Shown piece after piece: positions 33,901 through 45,144 of a DNA stretch of 58,176 nt. Position 1 is the stretch's first letter. Each line of letters starts with the position of its first letter. Location of the stretch: positions 1 through 58,176 of the forward strand of contig CAJVPJ010000045.1 in NCBI GenBank assembly GCA_910592205.1, read 5' to 3'. The notes below the pieces were generated by a model. The model was given only the letters and a program-made list of their open reading frames with translations. It had not been told where the DNA came from and searched no databases. This stretch comes from Paraglomus occultum. Taxonomy: Eukaryota > Glomeromycota > Glomeromycetes > Paraglomerales > Paraglomeraceae. The position numbers and the translations under genes are program-made.

Positions 33901-36297
33901 ATATTTACTTATTGTGAATATCCTCGTTTCTTACCACTAATACAATACTTCATCACAGTACGCTTCCATTAGCAGCGATGGTCGTTACATTGCTATAGCT
34001 GGACGTCGAGGTTTAGCGCATTATAATGTATTCTCTGGCAGATGGAAATTATTTGGTAACCAACAGCAGGTATTGTGGTTGTTCAACAATGCTTGTGAGA
34101 CAATTGTTCATTGGTTAATTAATACACGTATCGCATTGTAGGAGAAGGAATTCAAAGTGCGTGGCGGACTCCTCTGGTTCAGACAAATTTTATTTGCCGC
34201 ATGTGAAAATATGAGGACACACACTTATGAAGTGCGTCGGATTTATTCTATTCATGCATCCGAACCCGCCCGTTTTCAACTTAGTTATTAAACATATTGC
34301 TATTTTGTTTTTGGGGCAGATTCGTTCATATTCGCGAGAAACAAATCTAGATAACATCCATATGATACAGTGTGTCAGAGTTCCTAGCAATGTGTTATAT
34401 CTGACCATCGTCGAGAATGCATTGCTTGCTTACTGTGACGACAATCTTATGTATCATTATCTCATGGTAACACCACCAAATGAGGCAGGAAAGGGTATCA
34501 TTATGTTGGAATTAGCTCAGCAGATATCATTCATGGGTGTGATACATGCAGCAGCACGCGTTAGATCGATCTCGTGGTTTCAACCGAAAGCACAAAGTAA
34601 TGATTATGTAGAGTATAATGTGTGTGTTATATGTTTAAATTGTTTTCAGTATTAATTGATATCTTGTTTCACTCAGCGGCGTTTACTCCAGAAAGCATGC
34701 AAGCGGCAACAATAATTTTCTTAATAGACGGAAAGCTTGTATTACTTACCCCGCAGAAGGTAAGTGATAATAGATCCGCATGCTTATATGGTGTACAATA
34801 ATAATCACGCGCTCATCTTTTGAATAGAGCGACGCTGGCGAAGTGCAATATGATCTTCATGTTCTCGCCGACAGGATTGAATTCTATTGGATGGCCAATA
34901 GGGGGATTGGAAGTCTCAAGAATTCCTTGTGGGCGTGCGATGGTAAAAGCGTCAATATATGGATGGATGTATGGTCAGATGATGAAATTGCGTCCAGTTG
35001 GCATGACGAGGCAATATCGGCGGCTCCAAAGGAGGCGTTGAGTATTAAACTCGGTTTCTATCCGTTATGTAAGTTTCCAACTTGAATTTTGCTAGTCGGT
35101 AATTACTATTTACTCTAATGTCATTATCTATAATGTAGCTGTTCTTCTCGACAAAGGGATCATTGTTGGAGCTGAACAACAAGTATCCGTACGAAGTTCT
35201 CTTGATTTTGCTGTATTTAAATTTGCAACAAATGTACGTATGACGTTGTTCATTGCAGAAACGATGAATACAATTAACATTATTAACCGCTTATTACGAC
35301 TCCTGGGATGAATTTATTTTTGTAGACACATTTATTTTTGCAATACATAATAAGATATATGCTTACGAGGGGGTAAATAACAATAACAAAAACGGTTCAT
35401 TAAAATCGAAATGCTATATTGTTCTAATATCTCTGTCATGTAAATAATCTGACAGTCTTGACGAAGAGGCCGTTGCATTTGCGCGAAGTTATGAGCAATT
35501 AGTATATTTTGGACACGCACTTGAAGTTTTATTGCATCATGTACTAGAAGATGAGGCAGAGTTATCTGTGGGCACAGGGCATGGTAAAGTATACAGTGAC
35601 CTGGGTTTTACATAATTCAGCGGATAGCGTCTTTAATAATATTACATATTTATGTAATGCAGGAGCAGTGCTTCCGCGCGTAGTCAAGTTTTTAAGTCAT
35701 TTCCCACAAGCATTAGATGCTATTGTTGGATGTGCTCGAAAAACAGAAGTAGCACTCTGGGATTATTTATTCTCTATTGTTGGAAGTCCAAAGGATCTTT
35801 TTGAGGTAAACATACAACTGTTATGGTTCAAACAATACAAAATCTATGCCGAAGGTTACTGACGGTTTGCGACTCTTCCAGAAATGTATGAGTACTGGTC
35901 TTCTCAAAACAGCAACATCTTATCTTTTGGTATTGCATACGCTGGAACCATCAGCTGACAGCAGTCAGGTCGGGTTTCTTAATATGATATTGATACTATG
36001 TTACATGGTATTAGAAATATATTTCCTAACCGATTTTATTTTACAGGATACGATACGTTTATTATCTAAAGCAATGGAAGTTGAAGATTATGAGGTAAGC
36101 ATAATCTTTCTTTTCAACCCTTTCAATTATCAGCCAACTAACTATAATCTTGTTCTAAACAGTTATGCAAGGAACTTGTGCGATTCTTAAGTTCTATAGA
36201 CGGAAGTGGACAAACATTATCTGAAGCATTGGTAAGCATCCAGCTTTCGTCTGAAAACGCGAAACTAGTGGCTTCACCTGTTCAAAGCAACGTCTAG
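30913..36297 (+). CDS. RIC1: RIC1, Rab6/Ypt6 GEF subunit
   Basis: A gene of some 17 or more exons. Exons I could fix are 30913-31125, 31794-31901, 31992-32167, 32243-32379, 32455-32558 and 32632-32777, with later blocks to 36297. The start [11 protein letters not shown] and [15 protein letters not shown] belong to the N-terminal WD40-like propeller. [30 protein letters not shown] and [20 protein letters not shown] continue it. The C-terminal RIC1 domain contains [33 protein letters not shown] and [18 protein letters not shown]. Known role: with Rgp1, activates Ypt6/Rab6 for endosome-to-Golgi retrograde traffic. The donor of the exon starting near 32868 does not fit the phase of the next one (about 33036), so that junction is unresolved. 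The last exon can read through to TAG 36295-36297. Alternatively the donor at 36232 may be spliced to an acceptor near 36417. Confidence 0.92.
31284..31421. mobile_element. Pogo-like MITE in RIC1 intron 1
   Basis: The 138-bp element starts CAGTCAAATCTCTTTAT and ends ATAAAGAGGTTTGACTG, inverted termini that match at 16 of 17 positions. It is flanked by TA on both sides (31282-31283 and 31422-31423), the expected target-site duplication of pogo/Tc1-type elements. It has no coding capacity. It sits wholly inside the first intron of RIC1, so it should be removed from the mRNA. Confidence 0.9.
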
Positions 36298-38929
36298 ATG
36301 CATCCGACACTCTCTGATAAATTGTATAAAATAATTTTTGTGATCTTTAGAACTGTTTATATAGATATATTACTATTACTATAATACATAATAAACCAAC
36401 TAACTACGTTTCTCAGGTCGTCTGTTTGCAACAAGTCTTGTCATTTATTTTCTCATTTGTCTATTTGCATATTAATATACAGTTTTAACTATAGCCTATT
36501 TACTTTTTCTTTTTCGACGCGTGGATAAAGGCACTAGTTTCTATTGTGAGTGAACAATGTGTTTTTTATTGAATAGTAAATAAAAGCCACTTATTCACAG
36601 TCCACACTATTGCTACAAATGTTCATTACATAACTCTAGTCTTGCCAACGATTTGATGAGCATCGACAAAGCCGTGTAATGATTAAGCGTCTTTACTATT
36701 AGTTGTTTAAAAAATGATTTCGTTGAAGGTATGGTTTAACAACTTTTTGCCGTAAAGAAAGACGATGTTTCCTGCGAAACAAACCAATAAATCAACAGGA
36801 AAAAGTGAAACTCTATCCACTGGTTATACGTGACATTGCGGTAGAATTTATAGGCGTAGTTGGTATCTTCTTTATTATGATAAAACAACGACTGAAGCAT
36901 TATCGACAATTAATGTTTGTCTGTGGGTTCCTGTTTACACTCTCTTCAGTTACTATTGGTAATATCAGCAGCGGAATCCGTAGAATCGTTAATTTCATTG
37001 CAAAATATCAGTCATTGTAAATTTATAAGCATTGCACGTGCTAATGGGAAGAAACAGATCAGAACTTTCAAAAAGGTAATCACTTGTGCATCTTTTTGCT
37101 TAAACAAACCTCGTTACTATGTGAGATGCTGGGCGGAATTATTTATCAAGATTTGATGTTCCGCTAGACTTTTCCCGATTTGGCATGGATGGTTTTTCCA
37201 AGTTGGAACTATCACTTATCAGTATTACAATTAATTATTTATTCAAAACAATTCAAAAAAAAAAAGAACAAAGTCGTAGAACACTGTTATTTGATAAAAT
37301 ATATACGCTGAGTATTATAATAGTCAATTCAACTTCATTTCTAGCCTATTTTTTCAGATGCCAAGTAAGCACAATATTCAATCTTAATTGGAATAAATGT
37401 TAAACCAACTGCAAAAAAGGTTATTTACTCGCATGGCTATCGCTTTATTAAGCCTTAATTAAACCGTACGATAATTAATCAAAATTTAAACACATAAAAT
37501 GATGTCTTGCTAAATGTCGAGATTTACATTTTTGGTCTGTAAAGTTATAAGAGAAAAGAGGTCACTTTTAGATTGAGTTATGTTAATATTAAGTAGTGTC
37601 GTTTCTAATAAAAAAAAACACACCATCTCTCATAATTGTGTTACATGACCTTGTCTGTAAATAAGTAGCACCAGTTAGTCTATGTATATTGATATTAATA
37701 TTAATTAATATTAATTAGTGTGACATTGACCTGTTGAAATCGCAAAGATATTATTTATCCATATTGTATTCATTCCTATTGGCGAAGCTTTCTCTGTAGA
37801 AATAATCTTGTGCGTAAAACCCCTTTCAAAATAATAAACATTAATTGTATACATGTTTATGATCGCTGACTAGTATTCGTCTTTTTAACACAAGGAACAG
37901 ACGTCTTGCAATATGAGTTAATAGTTGAATTATATCGAAAGTGTTGCAATCGACAGGTAAAAAGAAACGAGAATTGGTGTGTACACTTATTATAGTGGCC
38001 TGAATAATGTTATATAATCCCCACATACCATACCATATTGGTATTAGTGCAACATGCGTTTCCGTGTAACATCGGGTTGGGCGATAACTTTGCAAAATTT
38101 AAGACGTTGCTCGAACTCTTTTTCTCTTAACGATATTGTTGACACGAACGAGTTGATGTCGTAAGCTGATAAAATAAATTAGCGTCCATCCACAAAGTAT
38201 TGTCAGCATTGTGCAATGTATGGATGTTTCGCTAATTGGTTAAATCTTTATAAAAAACATTTTCGATGAGCAAATAAGAAAAACAATCCTACAAAATTAT
38301 AGTATCCCAATATGCTGCCAAGATTGGTTCACCAATGGCATGGTTTTAATAAAAACGTACACATTGCATAATGTAACGTTGTACTCTTTCCACGTTCGGG
38401 TATTTGTAATTCGCATTATATTTCTATTTCCATATATATAAAGTACATTCCATATATGTCCATGTCAGATCGTGCATACTTGTATGTTTATATTTTGTAG
38501 ATCTAACGAATAAATACTCACTCCAATAATTTTAACAATGTCTTTTATCAGTGTCCATAACTATGTTGCACTTGTTAATAAAAACTTATTACAGATGCAC
38601 GAACAAGTATTTACCGTTCCAGTATAACGTATAGAGCAATCCTATTTGGCGCACTAATATCGCCGCTAGGTGTCGCACGCAAACGACTTTAAGTACACAC
38701 GGTTTCCAACTCCTACTTTCTTTCTTGTCCTTTTCCTTCCACATTCTATCATTTATATCGTATTCCATGAGGGGATAAAAATTGAGCTACCGAGCGAGAT
38801 CTCCTTGCAGTAGTTTAAGCCGGTGGAAGTTGTCGGCATTCGCCACTTTCTATCCTCCATTCCTTTCCTTTATTTTACCCTCTTCCCTCTTTTCCTCCAA
38901 CCCTTCTATATCCATTAATATCCTCTGGG
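36298..38929. other. Intergenic region, 2.6 kb
   Basis: AT-rich, with the RIC1 3' flank on the left and the surface-protein promoter on the right. A short self-complementary AT stretch occurs at about 37693-37718. The small open frames at 36.8-37.4 kb do not look like conserved proteins, and I assign no gene. Confidence 0.5.
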
Positions 38930-40798
38930 ATGAAACTGAATTCTACCAGTTTCATCGTCGTTATACTTTTATTATCGGTGATTGGCGATTGTGGTATGTA
39001 AGGGATGGGTAAGCCCCCAGAGAAACACACTCAAAAAGTTAGATTTTAAGCATGACACTGCCGATTGATTTTGATACAGAGTGCTGACAATTGCTACCGA
39101 ATTACGCTTCCAATAATTATTCTCATCACAGGGTTTGTTCGAGCTCTTGCAATTAATGACAAATTGGTATTTAACGTTGTTAAGACAGAAGGGAAAGCCA
39201 TAGATGAGCCATGGACAGAACAGCATAAAACGACAAGTAAGATTGGAATTAACTTGCAGTTAGTCATTGCACGTGAGGAAACTCACAATTATCCGCTCTC
39301 TCCACAGAAGTTCGATCCTATAGACAAATAAGGCTATTATCATGTAAGTAGTTCTGAACTTATTAAAAGATTAAGTAGTCACAAGCATCAACATCCAGCG
39401 GTCAATTTTCTTTTCCCATCAATTATTGATTTTAAACTTCTTGAATCAAAAGTCAAAATACCCACTACGATCGCTAGGGACTCGACTGGATCGAGCTTAT
39501 TGGATCTCAGGGAAGATCCTAGTGAGATTGATTCAAATCAACGGGATCCATTATTTCTCGGTACAGATTCGCCAAATAAGTCGGCATCAAAAAAGCTAAA
39601 AAGTCGCGGTTGGAACGATTACTTTGGCAGATGGGGTGGCGGCAAACGTGATGGCGGTGGAGGAGGTGGTCGAGGTGGTGATGGTGGAGGAGGCGGTAAA
39701 GGAGGCGATGGTAATGGTCAAGGAGGCGGATTTGGAGGAGGCGGAGGAGGAGGAGGAGGATTTGGAGGCGGAGGAGGAGGAGGATTTGGAGGCGGAGGAG
39801 GCGGAGGAGGAGGAGGAGGATTTGGCGGAGGAGGAGGAGGATTTGGAGGCGGAGGAGGCGGAGGAGGAGGAGGAGGATTTGGCGGAGGAGACGGAGGAGG
39901 CGGAGGAGGATTTGGAGGAGGAGGCGGAGGAGGAATTCCGCCTCCGCCTAAAATAACGCCGCCAAATGTCCCACCAAAGGTCCCACTGCCATCAATACCA
40001 GTGCCATCAATACCAGTGCCATCAATTCCAGTGCCATCAATTCCAGTGCCATCAATTCCAGTGCCATCAATTCCAACACCTCCGCCATCAGTAAATCATG
40101 GCACGGATCCAGGAAATAATGGCGGAGGCAACGGTTCTAGTAATAACGGTGGCAATGGAAATAATAACAACGGAAAAGGCAACGGGGGCAACAACGGTAA
40201 CAACGGTAACAACGGTAACAACGGTAACAACGGCAACAACGGCAACAACGGAAAAGGCAACGGGGGCAACAACGGCAACAACAATAATGGCGGCGGCAAC
40301 AATAATGGCGGCGGCAACAATAATGGCGGCGGCAACAATAATGGCGGCAAGCCAGTTCCTAGCTACAGTCCAGCACCTAGCGGATCCCCCGGAGCATCAC
40401 CGAGCGGTTCCAATCAGCCCAAACCCGGAGATCCAGGTAACGGAAACAATCCTAATGGTGATAATAATGGAAGCGGTGGACCTGCAGGATACAGCCAGCC
40501 CCCAGCCCAGAACAACGTTGTTAAGCCTGTAATACTGGCAGTTGCCGTTTGCGTTGCTGCTGCGGCGATGGTAGCTCTCATCAGCGCTAGACGACGATCA
40601 CGTTGTAACGAGCGTAACCTCCGATTACCTGACACGGACTCTCTTGGAGATGGCGAGAGTAGCATTGAAACCATAGACCGTCCGGTTAGTTTTATGGTAA
40701 ACATAAAAAATGCAATTAACGGGTTAGGTCGGCTAACCGTGTCGCAAGATGCTGCGAACATTACAGGCCAAAGCAAATTCACCGAATTCATAACCTGA
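38930..40798 (+). CDS. Secreted glycine-rich single-pass surface protein, with one in-frame TAA
   Basis: Exon 1 (38930-38993) encodes a signal-peptide core, M-K-L-N-S-T-S-F-I-V-V-I-L-L-L. It is spliced by a gtatgt donor and a cacag acceptor to an exon starting 39132, which completes the peptide at ...FVRALA. The same frame then runs to TGA 40796-40798, except for a TAA at 39329-39331. Residues on both sides of the stop look coding. After it come a Ser-rich stretch, a long (GGGGF)n glycine domain, six SIPVP-type repeats, an NGNNG/GGGNN domain and a P/S-rich stalk. A transmembrane helix (VILAVAVCVAAAAMVALI), a basic stop-transfer stretch and a cytoplasmic tail of about 75 residues follow. The layout suggests a cell-wall-spanning receptor or sensor, which is an inference. 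An optional intron 39237-39398 (gtaaga ... tccag) would remove the TAA and keep the frame, though its acceptor is weak. Confidence 0.65.
39727..39943 (+). repeat. GGAGGC/GGA repeat coding for polyglycine
   Basis: A purine-rich, G-heavy minisatellite codes for glycine blocks broken by single Phe residues (GGGGF pattern). Its strong strand asymmetry suggests slippage and possible G-quadruplex formation. Length is likely variable between isolates. Confidence 0.9.
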
Positions 40799-40970
40799 GG
40801 ATTATTACTTTTCACCCTTTCCCCCAAGAACAACCTAATCATCAAACAACCTAATCATCAAACACTAGACGTTTTCTTTTTACTATTCCTTCCGTAATAC
40901 CTATTAGGAATGCATTTGTCAATACAATTCCATTTATTCCGTGTAAATATCTCGTACAAATATTTGCAAA

Positions 40971-42213
40971 TTACAAATCACCTAGTTCAGGCTGAACCCA
41001 ACAAAACATGAATCCCTCTTTCTGTAAATCTAATCGTAATTTCTCCACATGTTCTACTGACTTTTCGTCGTTATCGCCAGACCATAAACCTAATATTGCT
41101 CCACCCGATCCCGTGAATTTGGCAGCAAACCCATGTTTCCGAGACAATTCTATCATACGTAAATTTGCGGAACCAAGAGTTGCATCACCAAATAACTCAC
41201 GTCGCAGATCAAAGTTTTGATTCATTAAAGAGGCGATAATCTTGCGTTTAGTTGATTGGTCGTGGGAGGAATCAAGAAGTGCTTCACGCGCTTTTTCAGC
41301 GAACGTAGCAAAGCGTTTCATTGATTTGATTACCTAAAAACGTGAGTTAGATGACGTGAATCAAAAAGACTATACAATAGTTTATGGTTAAATCCTCACC
41401 TTCTCATCACCAGCCTCCCAACGTTTACGTACGTCACTATGTATTTTGCCTGTTTGAGAAGTCATCAATTATTTTTAATGGTTTGTAGATATGAATCTGT
41501 ATACGCTTTAGATCGGATAAGATTTTACCAGAATCACTGGGGTTTCCTTCATACGCCAACCAAAAGCCCTTTGGTAATTTCTCCAGTGGAATTCTCTCAT
41601 AAAATCCCGCATTTCGGCTCTCCAACTGTTCTCTATCAAAGTCCATAAACACTAGCCCGCCATACGATTGTATAACTCGATCCATGTACCCAGCGGTAAC
41701 TCCCAGTTCATCTCTTTCCACCGATAAAATCAAAGATGGTCGCTCGCTCAATGGTATCTTATTGTCATCTATATTATAAAATTTCATTAACGCTTTCCAA
41801 AATGCCGTGATAATTGCCGACGAGCCCGCGAGACCCACTTGGCGCGGGATGTTAGTCTCGAAAAAGACGGAAAAGCCTTGTTCATGTAGAAAAATATCTT
41901 GTGTTTCACAAGTAGTGAAGAATACCTTGCAAGTGGCTTGTAATAGGCAGTGATCATTGTTATATCCATCGGCAACCGAACTTGCTATTAAAGATTTTCT
42001 GTTTTCGAAGCTATACGCATTCGATGTGGGAGACGACAGAAAGTTGATCGATTGATACCCAAGAGAATGTGTAAAGCTGTTCGGAAGAAGAGTGAGTTCT
42101 ACGTAAAAGTTTGAGATTAAAAAGGAAATAGTCTTGCCGAAGAAGCCATCAGATGGATTGCCCATTAGCCCTACGCGGGCGTGGCATCGTGTGATTACGG
42201 TGGTTTGCGTCAT
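40971..42213 (-). CDS. Glucuronokinase (GHMP kinase family)
   Basis: Three exons (complement of 40971-41333, 41400-41449 and 41529-42213) give 365 residues, matching plant glucuronokinase (about 362). The N-terminus has ARVGLMGNPSDGFFGKTIS, the family's substrate-side motif. The GHMP motif 2 (ATP phosphate loop) is IPRQVGLAGSSAIITAF. LSVERDELGVTAGYMDRVIQ is the catalytic Asp region, and AKFTGSGGAILGLW is GHMP motif 3. Family knowledge: phosphorylates D-glucuronic acid to glucuronate-1-phosphate, which a pyrophosphorylase then turns into UDP-glucuronate. This salvage route is known from plants and algae. It would feed UDP-sugars for cell-wall or glycan building. The substrate here is inferred, and a related sugar kinase activity cannot be excluded. 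Convergent with the surface-protein gene, with 172 bp between stops. Confidence 0.88.
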
Positions 42214-43402
42214 TTATAGACTTTAAACGGGAAGTCGCACGAAAATGTTCCCAGAACAAAAGACAAGGTTAATGCGATTGTTAGAATCTGCAATCTTATG
42301 ATCAGACATTCCGATTTCAAGCCGTCTTCCGTCAAAATATCCAATTCGGAAAAAATCAAGGCTATCATTCCGGATTTCAGCATTAGCTCAATTATCATTT
42401 ACATACAGTATAAAAAATCTATTTTTCGAAAATCGCCCTCGGCTGTATCTACTAACCAAATAACATTATCTTTTGTATCATTCTGAAGCTAATTGACTGT
42501 ACTTCTCAGAAAACATACTGTTGAGTTTAAACAACTAATCGTAATTTAAATTACGTAGTAGTAGCGGCGAAGTAGTTGATATGTAAGTTACACATATTAA
42601 TATATAATCATACGAAAAATGTATGTGTTGTTATTTTTTACTCGTTTAGCTTCAAAGCGATACAAAATTTATATAATAATACGAGCAATACAGATTTTCG
42701 AAAACATATGTTTTATTATTGATCGGCATATACTTTTGATTTCATTTAGTTTTACAATTTAAGTGGGAAAATAAAAGTTTAATTATTTTTGATAATTTAT
42801 TTTTGGTTGTCAGTATAAATTGGTTGTGGACAAGTAATATTCTTGAATTTATCTCTAACAAATGGACGGATTTCTTCTGTTGATGTTTTTATAGTCGTCT
42901 ACAGAATCAATGTTTATATATTATCAGTAACAATTAAATCATCGAATACGTACTACAATTGTAACTGTCGTTGACTTTAAATCATTCCACAACAACATGT
43001 TGAGTTTGTATTTATTTGGAGGTACTTGGAATATACCTAATATTTAATTGTTTAGTAGCTAATATTCATAAAACATACAAACGTTAAATTATTGTATTGG
43101 CAATTACGCTTTACTGGGCTCATAAAATTGCAAGTAGCCTTAATCATAGTAACTATATTATATTCTTGCCTTTTGTAATCTAAAGGAAAAGTTAGTACTA
43201 GGGTGAAAAAAGATATAATTTTTTTGGTAATTTTAGAAACATTTTCTGATTTTCAATAAATCAAATTTAATAAAAGTATCATTAGCAACCAGCTGGGTTT
43301 TGACAACTTCAGGTCGAGCTGCTTCAAAAAAATGCCGATATTTTTACAAATCAATTCAATTTTTTTAAAGAAAATTCCTAACACGGAATTAAGATCTAAA
43401 TA
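42214..43402. other. Very AT-rich intergenic region
   Basis: This is the promoter side of the glucuronokinase gene followed by AT-rich sequence without coding signal. No repeat or RNA gene was recognised. Confidence 0.5.
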
Positions 43403-43740
43403 CTAAAAGCCTTTTCCGTTGTCATAACACTGTGCTTTGTTTAATCCCGCTGTACTTGATTTTTTCACAATCTCAACAATATGATCTACACATCTAGTAT
43501 GTTCAGGTACTAAATTTAATTCGATATATTTTTCACAAATTACTGAATAAGGTAAATCAAATGGTAGCGTTATTTTTATTCTGTCCTCCCGCATTATCAC
43601 AAATATTTTAAGTATCTTTCACCTTTATTCAATTTCTTTATTCCACCAAATACCAGGTTTAGCGTTCCATTAGGGCCTCCCTATAAGCTTGTATTCGTCA
43701 AGAAGTAATTGATTTGTTCGCGTGCTGAGATAATAAATCT
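43403..43740 (-). pseudogene. Broken paralogue of the 20.5-kb hypothetical gene
   Basis: In three broken frames this region encodes EQINYFL, then GGPNGTLNLVFGGIKKLNKGE, then after a frameshift LKIFVIMREDRIKIT, and ends VKKSSTAGLNKAQCYDNGKGF. These pieces line up in order with the block at 20516-20850. There is a stop just before GGPNGTL and a shift after NKGE. It is therefore a dead copy, lying directly downstream of a transposase remnant on the same strand. Confidence 0.65.
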
Positions 43741-43829
43741 TACCTGTTGATCGGAATGAGGCACGTGGACATTTTGTGCTCAGTCATAACTGTAATGAGC
43801 AGTAGCGTCAATGCTACAATAATCAGCTT

Positions 43830-44420
43830 TACCTCTTGTTATAAAATGCAATTTTCTTTGTTGTTCTGCTAATTCGTAATAGTTTCTCTCCAATTTAGCT
43901 TTAACTAGATGTTTTTTAAACGTTCAACAAAATCTTTTGTTTCTTCCTTACGAGAATTATATTGTAATTTGTTCCAAAAACGTTGGCATGTGTCGCATAA
44001 ATCCGTTCGTGGCCTCATATCTGAATGCAAGGCGTTGATTGGTGCCATAACTTGCGAAATGCGTCATATTTTAACAATTTCAACATACTATCGTTTTCGA
44101 GACTTGCAATAAAATTACGATAGACTGATTTATAACTCATTTCAGCTGGTAGTAGTGTTTAAGCAATTGAATAATTCAGTTGACGTTTCTACCAGGACTT
44201 GGTAACCCGTGAATTTCCACATAGTTTCGAGACAATTCTTCGCGGTTGTAGCAACAGTTATATATTTTGGTTTTCCGTCGCGTCACTTTTTTACATAATT
44301 ATCATAAATACATGGTATTATGCCATCCGTTGCTAGATAATTTCTGGCAGTTTCGAAGTGGGTGCGACCATATTAAGATACGTTTTCTGACAAAGAGGCA
44401 TAATATTGCAATCTCAATAA
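43830..44420 (-). mobile_element. Degenerate transposase-like gene (CxxC type)
   Basis: Minus-strand fragments in shifting frames read ARNYLATDGIIPCIYDNYV, then HGLPSPGRNVN, then LPAEMSYKSVYRNFIASLEN continuing to FRKLWHQSTPCIQ. Next come MRPRTDLCDTCQRFWNKLQY and FKKHLVKAKLERNYYELAEQ. The order (LPxPGR, MSYKSVY, RPxTDLCDTC, HLxxAxxERxYY) is one I associate with a transposase-like family common in gene-rich repeats of arbuscular mycorrhizal fungi and some animals. I cannot name the superfamily. At least three frame breaks and several stops make it non-functional. Confidence 0.6.
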
Positions 44421-44465
44421 TAAAAAGTTTTGTTATTAGTACGCGTTTTATTTTTAAGACGTCAA

Positions 44466-44684
44466 CTAGCAGCCATTCATTGCTTTCAGTAGAGCCATTA
44501 AAAATGTATCTTGTGCTTGAAACGCCTCACGTAATTTAGCAAACCCTTCTCTCGGAATCATTTTTGAGCAGTCGGGACCATAGGAAGCCACAAAACTGCA
44601 TGCGCCTTCAGCATAACAAGAAAAAGAGAAAAAAGCTATTCCCGTCATACTTGTGGTAGCAATATCCCCATATATTGATATCAT
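44466..44684 (-). CDS. Small hypothetical protein
   Basis: A 72-codon frame reads GIAFFSFSCYAEGACSFVAS, then YGPDCSKMIPREGFAKLREA, and ends LLKAMNGC. A hydrophobic Cys-containing segment is followed by an amphipathic helix. It could be the last exon of a larger gene, but I found no upstream exon that joins well. Function unknown. Confidence 0.25.
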   Translation of the reverse strand: MISIYGDIATTSMTGIAFFSFSCYAEGACSFVASYGPDCSKMIPREGFAKLREAFQAQDTFLMALLKAMNGC

Positions 44685-45144
44685 AACTAATTGTGAGAGT
44701 CATCTATGTTCACATTGTCTGGTTTTCATGTAGCATTGTTCCCACATTGTGTGTATATAATATTAATATTATTGTAAATATAATATATGATAGGTGAATA
44801 CAAAAAACTCGTTGCTATTATCGATTTTGTCAATTAAAATTAATTAATGACCCGAAAAATAACTAAATAACCCAAATCAGTTACTACGGATAATAAAAGA
44901 TTCAAGTTGTAGTTTTGTCTATCGCATTAAATGACATTTTGATAACGTAGGCGCTTGATCACTCATCATAGCGCCTTGTTTAGTTAAATGTCAGCATTGT
45001 TAATTCCTAACGAAAATTCAAAAGTGACTAACGATTTATTCATATGATATGATACATAACTCTCAAGACTTGACTATTCCCACAAAATACATGAACTTCG
45101 TGAATCATAAATTAAAAGAGAAAAAGAAGGCCCCACAGAATAAA
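44685..45144. other. Intergenic region
   Basis: AT-rich spacer, with the 3' flank of the RRM+PUF gene on its right. Nothing recognised. Confidence 0.5.

Noticed and set aside
36805-37020. Open frame with hydrophobic segments downstream of RIC1
   Set aside because: No recognisable family and no upstream exon with good splice signals. The composition fits random AT-rich sequence.
37685-37730. AT palindrome as an origin or regulatory site
   Set aside because: Alternating TTAATATTAATTAA is self-complementary mainly because of its composition. No other supporting feature is present.
39624-39956. Glutamate-rich open frame overlapping the surface-protein gene
   Set aside because: It is a frame shadow of the GGA-rich glycine repeat. 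The signal peptide and membrane anchor are in the other frame.
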